Assembly (NCBI GenBank): GCA_019918135.1 | Contig: WBZZ01004848.1 | Span: 82,501 to 117,500, forward strand | Direction of reading: 5' to 3' | Origin: Paulinella micropora | Lineage: Eukaryota; Cercozoa; Imbricatea; Euglyphida; Paulinellidae | Length of the DNA stretch: 35,000 nt | In this document: in pieces, positions 9,426 to 19,310 of the stretch | How the letters are laid out: the number at the start of each line of letters is the position of its first letter | Numbering within the stretch: the stretch's first letter is position 1 | Notes under the pieces: generated by a model | Told to the model about the DNA's origin: nothing | The model's database searches: none | What the model saw: the letters and a program-made list of their open reading frames with translations, nothing else | Position numbers and translations under genes: made by a program

Positions 9426-11257
9426 GCCGGGGTGGCGCCTGCGTTCAGTGCTGGACCTGGCCGAGGACCCCGCGCAGCGTTTGCCAGCCCCGGGCGCGGA
9501 AAGCCTTAATTGGGAAAAGATGCAACGCACGCTGGACCAGCTGCAGACGTCAGGCGAGCGACGTTCTCTGGACCAGAAGCGCTTTCACAACGCGATGATG
9601 GTGTCGTGCGCGGAGTTGGTGCTGGGCAGTGAGAACTTCCAGCGAGAGCGCGGTGCGTTGCTGGAGCAGCTAGGGCGGCAGAGCTTTCCGTTTGGTACGC
9701 TGATCCTGTGCCCGCGGCGCTGGGGTAAGTCCCCGAGCGTGGCGATGTTCTGTGCGGCGATGCTGTACTTATGCCCCCGAATTTGTGTGCTGATTCTGGC
9801 GACGCAGCGCAAGGCGGCATCGCTGTTGATGAAGGCCTCGCTGCACTACTTTACTCAGCTGCCCGGGGGAGCGGAGCGCATAGCAGAGAATAACTCGATG
9901 CGTTTCTTGGTGCGGTCGAGTGATTTTACGGGGACGCGCGCGGAGGCGCTAAGAACGGGGGCCGTGAGCGGGGTGACGGCCTGTGCGCCAACTGAGAACA
10001 GCATACGGGGGGAGAGTGCGAGCCTGGTCTTGATTGACGAGGCGGCGTTCGTGCCCACGTCGGTGATCAGTGTGTTGGCGCCCCTGCTGATGGTGGAAAG
10101 GACGGCCCTGATTTGTATTTCGACGCCCGACGGGGTCGACAACTGGTACTCGCGTCTGTTCCAGCGGCCCGCGGCGGAGGCCGGCGGAGGCGAGCACGGC
10201 TCGCCGCCGGCGGACCCAGTCGGCGACATGTTCCTGCGCTTCCACGTGGACCTGCTGTGCAACGAGTGCCGCGAAGCGGGTGTGCAGCCCAGGAACTGCA
10301 AGCACAACGCGCACCTCTTGCCCGCCTGGCTGAACACCACGGGGCAGCAGCGAGCCGAGGCCTTTATGAAGTCGGATTCGCACTACGCACAAGAGCTGAT
10401 GGGGTCTATCGTCTCGGCCGGGGGTGGGTTGCTGGGCCGGGGCTCCATAGCCCGACTGCTGGCGCCGGTGCTGAACCCGGAGCTGGAGCTGGAGCGTGTG
10501 CTGGGGCAGCAGGCGCAGGCGGGCGCGTACGCCCCGCAGGCGACGCTGCAACGCCTGGCGGCGGCGCGCGAGGCGGCGGCGGCGGCGCTGGGGCCGGCGG
10601 GCGAGGCCTTTGAGTCGCAGCAGCAAGCGCTGGTCTACGTCTTCATCGACCCGGCCGGGGGGGGGGGGGCGGTTCTGAGACCGGGGCCGTGGCGCTGACG
10701 GCGCACCCGCGGGCGGCCGGTCACTGGCTGTTAGTAGGGATCTGTTCGCTGGCCGCCACGGAGCCCGGGGGGCTAGACGGGGGGCATGGCATCGTTTTTG
10801 CGGCAGCTGCAAGAACACCCCGGGCTCCGCGACGCTCACTTTTGCGTAGGGGTGGAGTCCAACTTTGGGGGGCAGCATTTTGTGCGGCTCTTGCTGGAGC
10901 GTTACGCGACTCCTCACCTGGGCTCTGGTCCGAGTGGCGAGACCCCGCCGCGCTGGCTCACCCCAAACAACAAGGCGCACAGCACGGCTTGTGCACGACG
11001 AGGCAGTGCCAGGTGGTTGGCGCTTATTTGCTGCGTGAGCAGCTGCGCCGAGGTAGCTTGGCGCTGGCGCAGGGGCTGGCTTGGGCAGGGCGCCCCTCAC
11101 GCCTGGACATGTTGCGCCTGTTGGAATCGCAGCTGCAGCAGCTCTCCGAGGTAAAGGGTGGTATTACCGGCAAGGGACCGGGGGGGGGGGGCAGAATGAC
11201 GACCTAGCCATGAGCTTGCTTTTGGCGCTTTACTGGATCCAAGTAGGCTCTGTCTAG
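9181..11257 (+). pseudogene. Herpesvirus-type terminase large subunit (left copy), frame-shifted 3' half
   Basis: DNA-packaging ATPase/nuclease that would pump viral DNA into a preformed capsid. The first 505 codons are open. Walker A is C177-PRRWGKS, with the PRRxGK(S/T) form typical of herpesvirus terminases. Walker B is LVLIDEAAF with Asp286-Glu287, and ICISTPDG follows as the coupling motif. The RNase H-like nuclease follows, with all three acidic motifs visible in shifting frames: FIDPAGGG (~10648), VGVESNF (~10850) and NDDLAMSLLLALYW (~11193-11235), ending at TAG 11255-11257. Frame changes fall near 10660 (13-G run), ~10785 (G6), ~10920-10970 and ~11180 (G run). Start 9181 is the first ATG of the frame; an upstream exon is possible because the ATG follows a splice-acceptor-like TTGTAG. 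Either a pseudogene or a gene read with homopolymer errors. Confidence 0.85.
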
Positions 11258-11271
11258 CACACGTCTAGCCA

Positions 11272-11315
<44 letters not shown>

Positions 11316-11517
11316 AGGGACGGATGGGAGGGAGGGGGGGGGGAGGAGAAGAAGAAGGAGCGGGAAGGGGACGAAAGAGGGGAGGGATGAGAAAGAAAGA
11401 GGGCGGGTCGACATACATTCTTGGCTTTTTTTTTCTTCCCCTTGCTCTCAAAGTAGGTTTTTCCCCCTTTTGCTAGCTGTCACAGAAACCCATGCAAAAG
11501 TTTTAAGAAAGTGCAGA
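11258..11517 (+). promoter_or_regulatory. GA microsatellite, G-rich and pyrimidine tract upstream of the 429-residue gene
   Basis: After the terminase stop come a (GA)n run (11274-11312), G-rich purines with a G10 run (to ~11410), a T/C-rich stretch, and finally the ATG at 11518. The same order (purine/poly-G, then pyrimidine, then ATG) precedes other viral genes here. The right copy (26059-26325) has a longer CT run. Promoter function is inferred from position only. Confidence 0.4.
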
Positions 11518-12806
11518 ATGGGCGAAGACACACCTCCAGACCTGGAGAACCACGAGGAAGGAGAAGAAGACGACGGAGACTTGTCAGAGATACTGCGCTC
11601 CCTGGCCGTTGCGCCGTCGCCGGAACCGGCGGCCGGCCAGGAGCTTGGGGCAGCTGTCGCTGGCACGTTGGCCCGGTCGTCGAGCCCCGTGCTCTCCAGT
11701 GGGGGGAAGCCCCCCGAGGTTCTGCCCACGGAGTCGCTGGCAGCCGCGTCGGCAGCCCTGCCGAGCCCAGTCCTCATTCACACAAACACGTCATTGTCTG
11801 CCCCCGAGTGCTCGCCTCGGGGGAGAGGACGACGGCGGCGGACACGCCGCAGGACGAGTTGCAGCAAAAAAGAAGAAAGGACAAAGAGCCGGCAGCGGCG
11901 GGCAAAAGGCGGAAAGAGGAGCGAGAGGGGGAAAAGGACAAGGAGAAAGAAAAGGAGAAAGAAGCACGGGGACAGCCACCGGGGGTGCGTGGGACAGAGG
12001 AGATCGTACCGGATTGGGCGAGGTGGAATAAGATGCAATTGCTATTTGGCGGTTCGCATATTTCTTATGATGTCAGCCTTGGGCGGGTGGTGTTTGCCCC
12101 CCGCCCCCCGCTGCTGGCGGAGCCACAAGACAAGGAACACAAGACTGTCGAGTTTGTGGAGGCGCAAATGGCGCTGGAGGAGTGCACCTCGGGCGTGTGC
12201 ATGATGTACCAGAGCCTGCGCGAGCGTGACTCGGGCCCCCAGCGCCAGCGCCCGATGCCTATGGAGTCGGTGTGTTACCAGCCGAGGTCGCTCCTGTACA
12301 GCTTTTGGGAGTACAGCAAGAGCAAGGGCGCAGGGTGCGAGGAGTTGCTGCACCCGGAGCTGCGCGAGCTGTGCGACAAGGCCGGTACGCACGTGCTGGC
12401 CGGGGGGCAGCCGGCGCCAGCGCCCTCCACGTCGGCGCCGAATTTCGATACCGCCTCGGTTGCCTCCCACCCGCGCCCGCGCGGGCGGGGCCAGGCGCTG
12501 CCCATCAGCAGCAGCAACCAGTGGTACCTGCTGTTGTTCTATGCTGTGGTGGGGAAGCTCCTGGGGCGGAAGTACCCGTGGGTACCTGCGCGCGATCCGG
12601 CCTGCCGCAGCTGGAAGGGGCTCGTGTTTTCGAAGAAGTGCACTGTGCTCTGCAAAGCGGCCCCGCGGTGGACGGAGACAGGGCGGCGCGCCGCGCCGCG
12701 GCGGCGCCGAGGCCACTGCGCAGCAGCTGGCCAAGCTGCTCAAGTTGGTGTTAGGGGTGTCGTCGGTACAGGCGGGCGACGTGCAGGCGCTGTAGCTACG
12801 TCCTAG
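11518..12806 (+). pseudogene. Acidic/basic 429-residue protein, left copy with frameshift
   Basis: Same gene as 24770-26059 but missing one C in a C run at about 11801-11806 (5 C here, 6 in the right copy), so the frame is lost after ~95 codons and picked up in another frame to 12806. ATG 11518 is preferred because it opens the acidic N-terminus (MGEDTPPDLENHEEGEEDDG). Function unknown; see the right copy for domain notes. Confidence 0.7.
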
Positions 12807-14070
12807 CGAACGCGGTGCTGGTGCGCTCAGTGCTGTCACAGGTGGTGGTGGGGGTAGTCCTAAACCCATTGCTGGCCGCCATCCCCAGGTCGCACTCGCA
12901 CAACGTGGCGCTCGTGCACGACCGGGATGGCGTGGCTTTTATGTGCAGCGCGCAGCACTTCCGTTCGGGCACGCCCCTGTGTTTGCCCCTGCTGAACGAA
13001 GATATCTACCAACCTCAGGGCCAAGGCCTGCCAGCCGAGCTGCGCAGGCACGTCATTGGCTCTCAGGCTGAGGCAGACCTGACGCAGACGATGGAGTCCT
13101 TCTTCGGGGCTAACAGCCCGTCCATGCTGCTGCGCGAACTACCGGAGCTGCGGCGGCTCCTGAGCACAGCCGAGTCGATCAAGCCGCGCAGCCTGTGGGA
13201 CCGGGATTGTGTGTAGCTCTGCTACCGTGTAGCGGCCTACGTCGGCAGCGAATTGGCCCTGCGCTGCGTGCGTATGGCCTTTGCTCAACAGCTGATTATG
13301 CAAGCAGAGTGCGTGGAGCCCGAATCCTCGCCGCGGTCGGACTCGGACACGCCGGAGCGCGCGCAGCCCCAGCCGCCGCGGCCGACGACGCCCTTCCATG
13401 TACGCCGGGAGCGTGGCAAGTGGTGGCAGGATCTGGGCGCGCTGGCGGATGGTTTGGTGACCATGGAGCTACACGTCGCCTACCTGGAAGCCATGCTCTT
13501 GCTGTTACACCGCCTAGGTGCGCGTCGCTTTCTCAAGAACGTGGCGCGCTGCACGATAGCTCAGCACGGCCGGGCGCCCCCGTCCGGAACATTGGCCCGG
13601 ACGGGAGAAAAGGCTTCTTCGTCGAGGGAGGAGGCGGCGGCGGCCTCGGTTTTGTATTTGGTTTGGGCGCAGCGGTGGCGTCTAGTTGCGCGAGTTACCT
13701 GCACCTGTTTTATGAGACGGCGCCGCACTCGTGCTACACCAACAAGACGCCCTGGCAACCGCCTCTCTACGTATACACCCATGGCCTCGCACTCTCCACG
13801 CGGCTGCACTGTGCGATTCTGGTGCTTCTCCGCGCCCTGCATGAATCAGTCCCGGCCGGCGCCCCCCGGGGCGACGTTGACCTCACCCGCTGTACGCTGG
13901 AGCCCTGGACGCAGGCTCTGCCGCCCTTGCACACTCTGGTGCCACAGAGCTTGGACGAGGTTATTAACTGCGAAACGGATCTACTCTCAGCCGCTCACAT
14001 CCGGAACGACCGCATTGAGGTTTGTGTGAACAATTTGGAAAGCATTTACAACAACGTCCTGCGTGAATAA
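12797..14070 (+). pseudogene. Unknown viral gene downstream of the 429-residue gene (left copy), internal TAG and frameshift
   Basis: Protein-like sequence runs in one frame from about 12797 (VLSQVVVGVVLNPLLAAIP) to a TAG at 13214-13216, continues in the same frame (YVGSELALRCVRMAFAQQ) to ~13650, then changes frame and continues to TAA 14068-14070 (DEVINCETDLLSAAHIRND). The frame change is near a GGCGG-rich stretch. It could be the C-terminal part of the preceding gene: a shift at ~12690-12795 would link them into one product of ~850 residues, within the size range of capsid-associated proteins. No family recognised. It is convergent with the EGF-like gene and shares a poly-A region with it. 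Confidence 0.55.
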
Positions 14071-14163
14071 TTAAAACGCAAGAAAAAAAAAAGGCGGGGG
14101 GGGAGGGGGGCAGGTTACATTGTGGTTTCTATTCGTCAATTTTAATAAATAATACTATCCAGC
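14071..14163. terminator. Shared 3' region of convergent genes (left)
   Basis: Between the plus-strand stop at 14070 and the minus-strand stop at 14164 lie AATTAAAA on the plus strand and AATAAA-type signals readable on both strands (TTTTAATAAATAATA at ~14139-14153). Such compact bidirectional poly-A regions are common in large DNA viruses. Mirrored at 23414-23505. Confidence 0.5.
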
Positions 14164-15203
14164 TCAGGCGCATTGCGTTAGGAGTTCGGAGACGGTAATG
14201 GCGGCGGTCGCCGCTGGTGCAATTTGTACCAGACAGTCTAGCTGGAGCGTGTCTCCCAGCCGGCCGTTGCCCGCCTTGCACCTGTACTGGAGCAGCGTGT
14301 CCGGCTGATTGCGCAAGACCTTGTTAATCCACAGCGGCCAGCACGTGATTTCCCGGCCTTCCATAGTGAAGCGTAGAGCTAGCTCGGGCTCCGGCTCGCC
14401 GCACGAATAGCCGCGCCAGGGCGAGTCTAGCCCATCGCGCTGGACGTTGTTGTTGTAGGGCCAGGTGCAGAAAACCTCCGGCGCCAGAAAGCCTGGAAGG
14501 CGCCCCGACGGCGCTGCGCTGGCCCCCGTCAGCCCCGCAATCAGCCAGCGCGTGGGTTGAAACGGCAGCGTGCTGGCCCCGTCGGGGACGAGCACGGGCA
14601 TAACACTCCACTCGGAGACCAGCGCCAGGACAAAGCAGAAATCGGCGGGCGAAATGTAACCTCCGTTTTCAGCGTCGTACAAGTAGGCCCGCGGGATATC
14701 CAAGCGCGGCATGGCGGGGGCATCCGCGTCGTCGCCGCCCCGCGCGGGGAACTTGTCGGGCAGCGACAAGCATGCGCAGGCCCAGTGCATGGCGGGGTCG
14801 AGTGTAGACTGAGAGTCGGTTTGCGACACGATCGCGTCTACCCAGCTGGTTCCTAGCGTGCACTGCACCGTACGGAGCCCGCAAACATAGAGCATGCTCC
14901 GCGCTACGTCACACGCGGGGCCGGCATAGCCATCTCCGCACACGCAAACCGGTCCGGCCAGGGACGACGACATTCCGCAGATGCCCTTGTTGTTGCAAGT
15001 TGGGTCATCGAGTCAGTTTAGGTTCCGACAAGTAAGGCGATGCGGCTCGGAGGAGGCGGGAGGATTTACGTCAAAGTAACCTGGCTTGCAAACACAGCTT
15101 CGTGTCTGCGCCCCGCCCGCCGGAGTCTGGACCGCGTTGTTGAGGCAGGCATTTGCCCTTTACTTATTGACAGCGTTAGTATTAGTAGCAGCACGGGGGG
15201 CAT
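14164..15203 (-). pseudogene. Secreted/envelope EGF-like protein (left copy)
   Basis: The ATG complementing 15201-15203 opens a signal-peptide-like start (MPPVLLLILTLSISKG), but a frame change of one base follows within ~20 codons. A cysteine-rich EGF-like region comes next, including CVCGDGYAGPACD, then a 240-residue Cys/Trp-containing domain with no recognised family, to TGA at 14164. A TGA at 15013-15015 lies between the two EGF-like units. An upstream EGF-like unit (with CVCKPGYFD) can be read in the shifted frame. A single long ORF of 269 codons (14164-14973) remains. Likely an extracellular or envelope binding protein (inference). Divergent from the lipase across ~200 bp. Confidence 0.6.
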
Positions 15204-15405
15204 TTTGGCGACAGAAAGTTCTTCCTCCCTCCCTCCCTCGCCCCCACCTTTGAGGCTTCTCAGGGTAAAAGGAGGAAGAAAGGGGAAAGACATCCTCTCC
15301 CGTCCCCACCCCCCCCCCCCTTCCCCAGCCCCTCCCCTCCCCCCCCCCCACCCCCTCCTCCGTCTTTGTTTCTCTTGTTTTTCCTCTTCTTTTCTTGCAA
15401 AGAAA
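15204..15405. promoter_or_regulatory. Divergent intergenic region with poly-C and pyrimidine tract (left)
   Basis: Lies between the start codons of the EGF-like gene (minus) and the lipase (plus). Holds two strong C runs (about 15307-15322 and 15341-15351) followed by a T/C tract that reaches to a few bases before ATG 15406. Mirrored at 22169-22373, where the runs differ in length (G14 in the right copy). A bidirectional promoter is the natural reading; no TATA box is obvious. Confidence 0.45.
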
Positions 15406-16523
15406 ATGGACGTCCATTCTAAGGAGGATCTACAAGTGTACAGGAAATGTGCGCTGGTATGCCTTTTGACCTGTTTTCCGTACCAGTGTCTTGCTCGTAT
15501 ACAAGACGAGTCCGGTGCCAAGGTCTCTTCTTGGCTTTCCTCTCCGGGGTTAGAGCTGGATGAGACTATAATCAAGAATCTGTTGCACATAGCGATCGAG
15601 CATGGGAACTGCAGTATTGGTATTAGCCTGGGTGCCCGAACGACAGCACGGCGTGCCGATTAGACTCTTTGCCGCTAAGGGCCCGCGCGCCATCGGATCA
15701 GACCGGACAGTGCGAGGCATCATCGGATCAGACCGGGCAGTGCAAACGGGATCGGGTGTGCGGTTACGAATGCAAACGGCGGGAACTAAGCTCAGTGTTG
15801 TGGTACAACCAAGACCGTAAACTGCCATTCTAGCACTACGCGCAACCTTTACCACACAAAACCGCCTTTTAGAGCTCCAGTGCTGGCGCCACAAAATTGA
15901 GGGCACCTCGACGCCCGGGGAAATGCACTCCTCCTCCTCTCTGTGCTACCAGCAAATAGATTTGGCTGTTACTCAAATGAAAGAGCAGGCGGATAAGGAA
16001 AATGTTTTCTGCCACACGGGCTTTTACAAAGCACTTGGCTCTTGGTGTAACGCAGCGTCCCCTACGCTTTCTCATTGAACGCATGAAAAGTAAGGAGCTG
16101 GACAGTCTCTGGTGCATAGCCATGTCGCTCGGAGGCGCCCTGGCCGCCCTGGTCGGCGCCTGTGCCGCCAAGCTTCTGCTCGAGACACAAGTCGAGGTCG
16201 TGAGCTTGGGAGCGCCCATGTTTGGTAACAGGGCTTGCAACAAACTCGTTCTTCAGATGCTAAGCAGAAAAGGTAAATTTAGGTGTAGGTGGACTCGCGT
16301 GTACAAGGAGAATGACGTTGTCCCTAAACTGCCCGCCAGGTTTATGCGCAGTGGTTCCTACGAACACCCAAAGTCGACAGACGGACCGCCAGGCATCGAG
16401 GATTTGTATAGAGAGGTAAAAGAGGTCTCTGATGGTGGTAGAGCCCAAGGCATACGCAATTGTTTATGGCACACATGCCTAAACAGAATGGACAGATCTT
16501 ACTATTCTCATGCCGTCTACTAA
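15406..16523 (+). pseudogene. Class 3 lipase-like (alpha/beta hydrolase), left copy, interrupted
   Basis: Would hydrolyse lipid esters. The N-terminus (from ATG 15406) carries a Cys-rich hydrophobic stretch (KCALVCLLTCFPYQCLA) that could be a signal or anchor. The class 3 hallmark blocks are visible in order but in different frames: ALRATFTTQNRLLEL (position of the usual FRGT block), CHTGFYKAL, then the nucleophile elbow AMSLGGALAAL with Ser codon 16125-16127. VSLGAPMFGN follows, then KENDVVPKLP with Asp codon 16314-16316, and His at 16470-16472. The elbow has Met where most family members have His (GHSLGG). Breaks: a frame change near 15600, TAA at 15818-15820, and a frame change near 16015. 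A short GGATCAGACCGG repeat lies at ~15693-15752. The 173-codon 3' part is fully open and carries the complete triad. Confidence 0.75.
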
Positions 16524-16782
16524 GGAATACCGTAATCTCCTAGGCTGAAGTTTCTTGCTAGGCCCTGGCGTAGGAGTAAACAACAAACGAACAAAACAAA
16601 AAAAAAGCGGGGAGGAGAGGGAAAGTGGATTGGGGGGGGGGGGGAAGGGGAGGAGGGTGTGTGTGTGCTGGAAAAGAGGAGAGGGAGGAGGGGGGGGGAG
16701 AGGGGGAGAAAGTTTGATGGCGCGCCGCCTTTCTCTCTCTCTCTCTTTCTCTCTTTTTCTGTCCGGGACGAGGCAAGCGAAA
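16524..16782 (+). promoter_or_regulatory. G-rich then CT-rich leader of the 120-residue gene (left)
   Basis: Between the lipase stop and ATG 16783 come purine/poly-G tracts (G12 at ~16633; G9 at ~16692), a GGCGCGCC site at 16718-16725, and a (CT)n tract. The right copy (20791-21050) has a longer C run and a shorter CT run. This is the same layout seen before other viral genes. Regulatory role inferred. Confidence 0.4.
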
Positions 16783-17145
16783 ATGACAAGTGTGACCGCT
16801 TCACCCCGCCAGCGCTTGCCGAGCCTCCAGCTTAGCTTTGAACCGCGCCTGCTGGCGCCTCTGCTGCTTGCCAGGCCCGGGCAAGCGTTGGGCCTTATTC
16901 CGGCCGACAATGTGTGGCAAGAGCTACTTGATACGTCCAACGTGCTGGAGTGTAGCCCGCACTTTCGGGCGTCGGTGGTTAGAATGCTCGGCCCGCCCGC
17001 GATCCACTACACGAGTGGCTATTGGAGCGAGCCGCACCAGCGGTACGTGTCATTCTTGGACATGTCGGAGATCAAGAGGCACAGGAGCTTGCGTGTAGGC
17101 TGGTGCTACCAAAATGGTCTTCGCGTGCTGCACAAGTTTGCATAA
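16783..17145 (+). CDS. Unknown 120-residue viral protein (left copy)
   Basis: Intact frame from ATG 16783 to TAA 17143-17145. The ATG is chosen because upstream codons are only translated CT/G tracts. The N-terminal half is Leu/Arg/Pro-rich (LLAPLLLARPGQALGLIP); the C-terminal half has Tyr/Trp-rich sequence (HYTSGYWSEPHQRYVSFLD). No signal peptide or membrane span. It is one of the few viral frames with no lesion, and both arms keep it identical. No family recognised. Convergent with the glycoprotein gene. Confidence 0.6.
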   Translation: MTSVTASPRQRLPSLQLSFEPRLLAPLLLARPGQALGLIPADNVWQELLDTSNVLECSPHFRASVVRMLGPPAIHYTSGYWSEPHQRYVSFLDMSEIKRHRSLRVGWCYQNGLRVLHKFA

Positions 17146-17296
17146 TTACCTTCAGCCCGCGCTAAGCGCGAGCTGGAGGAGGGGGCCTTCCCTTCACCGT
17201 GCTGTGTTGTCAGTGTATGAGACTTGATTTTTTTATTAAAACACTTTTTGTTTCTTGGTATTTTTTCCTTCCGCCCCGCGCCAGCGGGCTGGGGCG
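17146..17296. terminator. Bidirectional poly-A region between the 120-residue gene and the glycoprotein (left)
   Basis: TTTTTTATTAAAACAC at about 17230-17243 gives ATTAAA on the plus strand and AATAAA on the minus strand, placed 90 bases after the plus stop and 60 bases after the minus stop. Mirrored at 20277-20427 (TTTTAATAAAAAAATC near 20330). Confidence 0.55.
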
Positions 17297-19145
17297 CTAG
17301 CGGTTTAGAGCTAGCATGGTAATTAAAAGACTAAATCCCAGGAGCGGATTCACGCCTAGAAAGAGCCCCCAGAACAGACGGTTGCCTATCGGTCTATCGG
17401 GCGGTTTCTGCTCCCCGCCCCTGCGGGCCACCACGAGGGCGGCGAGGCCGCCGATGCCGCCCATGAAAAAACAGCAAAGCGAGCCAATCAAGAGGCCGGC
17501 CAGGATCCCGCCTGCCGGGTTTGCGCACGATTTGCAGCTGCCGTCTTCGTCGGGTTTGCTGCAAAAACCAAAAAAGAGCTTGGTTTCTTTTTCACGGGTA
17601 CAAGGGCACGGGCCCGAGGAGTCGTGCGTGAGCGGCAGTGGCCGGTAGCAGTAATCCGTCGTGAGATTCAGAAAGGCGGACAGGTTCTAGGCCGTCACGC
17701 CCGGTGGACAGGAGTATTGCAGGGTTAGAGTGTTCTGCAGATCTTGCAGCACCGTTAGCATCTGCGTGCTGAGGTTGGCGCCATATTGGCGCAGATCTTG
17801 CAGATCTTCGATTAGGCTGTTTCTTAGCGCCGCGCCCTGGTAATACATAGTCTCTAACTCCTTTGAGATGTTTTGGCGTGTGCTTATGTTGACTTTCAGC
17901 TCGGCTGCGTTGCGCTTGGCTTCCGCGATCAGGACCGTGTACTGGCGGCCGAGCGCTGCGGCGCTGTTGTTGATGCTGACCTCCAGTTGCTGCGCCTACG
18001 AGCTCAGCGCAGTGAGGGCTTGTCTGGCCTGAGTCTGGATCGTCGCTGAAACCGAGTAGTCAGCCAGCGAGGCCTCGGCGGCCGCGTTGAGGTCATCCAG
18101 GTTTATGACCCCGGGGCTGCCGTCAGAGCCGCTGAGTGCTAGGCCGGAGAGGGTCTCCCCAAGCTGACGGTAGAGCGGGGCTAGCTCGGACTGCTGCTGG
18201 ACGCGGATGGTGAGTGCGTTGTCCCGCGCAATTTCTAGCGAGGGTAAGGAGGCGGCGCCGGCGTCCAGCGTTCCCTGCAGGCAGAGAACCGCGAACTGGG
18301 CCTCTCCGCTGCAGTTAATCAGCACCCGTACGTCGGTGGACAGAGCGCGGCAGTTGGTCAGGTCCAGGTCGTACGTCTGGTAACGGGCGCAGCTCGGACA
18401 GGCGGAGCTTGTGCAGAACCTGACACCGCGGGGCCTCGAGCTGCAGCACGCAGGGGAAACTCCCCCCCCTCCCCCCCCCCGACGGCGCCGGCCCCGACGG
18501 TAGTAGGGTTGAGGGAGGTGTAGGCCAGCCGGACCCCTCGCTGCTGCGTGCCGCCGGTGCCGGGTCGGAGCTCGAGGGTTTGGGGGCAGTAGTTCAGGGG
18601 GTCGGGCGGTCCCGAAGCAGTGTCGTTGGTCGCGGCGCTCGAGTTAGCCGCCAAGGGGTCGGTGCGTCGGACCAGCAGCTCGAGCTCCCAGTCGCGTGGG
18701 TAGAAACGAACGCCCTCGCCATCTGTGAGCCAGTGCATATAGTAGTGCCGCAGGATGGCGCACGCCCGGACACCAACGAGCTCTTCGCCGCCTTTCAGGA
18801 GGCGCTAGCGAGGCCGCTGAACGAGCGCCTGCGGGCCGAGTGGTTGGCCAGCCGCGCGCCCCGCGCCGTAGACCTCAAGCTCCCGGCGCGCCTGTGCCGC
18901 ACCACCAAGACCACGCAGGCAGGGGGGCTCTGGCGGGATCTCCAGCTCCGCCTGGAAGTGCCCCAGCGAGAGGCCCGCCTCGCGCGGGTCAAAGATCCCC
19001 CGGGCAAACAGGTTGCGAGTGGCGTCCAGCGGGCGGGCCGCGCTGTCGCGGCGCAAGGGCAGGCGCGCCAGCCCCCCCTACTGTGCCAGGTACTGCGCGC
19101 GCGCCGTGGGCTAAGCGAGCCGAACCAGTTGTCGGCCACCGTCAT
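17297..19145 (-). pseudogene. Coiled-coil type I membrane glycoprotein (left copy, fuller ectodomain)
   Basis: Reads from the palindrome centre (ATG complementing 19143-19145 is the first available methionine; no signal peptide, so the 5' end is probably missing) down to TAG at 17297. The ectodomain has Cys-rich segments (FCTSSACPSC, near 18410), N-glycosylation sites, and a long helical stem (for example LNAAAEASLADYSVSATIQT). A Cys-rich juxtamembrane part follows, then a hydrophobic Gly/Leu span (GILAGLLIGSLCCFFMGGIGG) and a second hydrophobic stretch near the C-terminus. Lesions: TAG at ~18804, frame changes near 19075 and 18470, and TAG codons mirrored at ~17687 and ~17996. The layout resembles viral fusion or attachment proteins; the specific class is not established. 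Located at the palindrome centre. Confidence 0.55.
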
Positions 19146-19310
19146 CCAGGCAGCGGCGCGCGCGAGCCCTCCCCCGCCAGCAGCCGCGCCGGCGGGCGCC
19201 GGTTCGAACAATTGTACCCTCACTGCCTGTGATGCACGACCAAGGAGGCTGGCGGGGGAAGGCTCGCGCGCGCCGCTGCCTGGATGACGGTGGCCGACAA
19301 CTGGCTCGGC
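19119..19310. repeat. Palindrome centre: 62-bp inverted repeat around a 68-bp loop
   Basis: Positions 19119-19180 and 19249-19310 are inverted copies with 2 mismatches in 62 bases (GCCGAACCAGTTGTCGGCC on the left side). Positions 19181-19248 form the unpaired loop and contain GCGCCGGTTCGAACAATTGT. This short pair is the true inner end of both arms. It looks separate from the rest only because the right arm has lost 861 bases (left 18258-19118), replaced by about 5 bases (around 19311-19316). Confidence 0.88.

Larger units (their letters stand above)
8531..19180 (+). repeat. Left arm of the ~10-kb palindrome
   Basis: Everything here recurs in reverse complement at 19249-28451, apart from two left-only blocks (8828-9425 and 18258-19118). 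Mirrored coordinates sum to about 37573-37585 over most of the arm, drifting only through homopolymer length changes. Identity ends outside at 8530/8531, where right-arm position 28452 continues into viral coding sequence and the left side turns AT-rich. Substitutions between arms are few (for example C13911 versus T; G12135 versus A). Confidence 0.93.

Noticed and set aside
9949..11100. Long minus-strand Arg/Pro/His-rich frames opposite the terminase (and their mirrors)
   Set aside because: High GC keeps antisense frames open; they lack motifs and shadow a recognised gene.
17297..19145. Assignment of the glycoprotein to HAP2 or herpesvirus gB
   Set aside because: Cys-rich ectodomain, stem and membrane span fit a fusogen in general, but I could not see a diagnostic motif of either class.
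19196..19222. tRNA-like GGTTCGAA in the palindrome loop
   Set aside because: Only the T-arm-like octamer is present; no acceptor, D or anticodon stems can be drawn.
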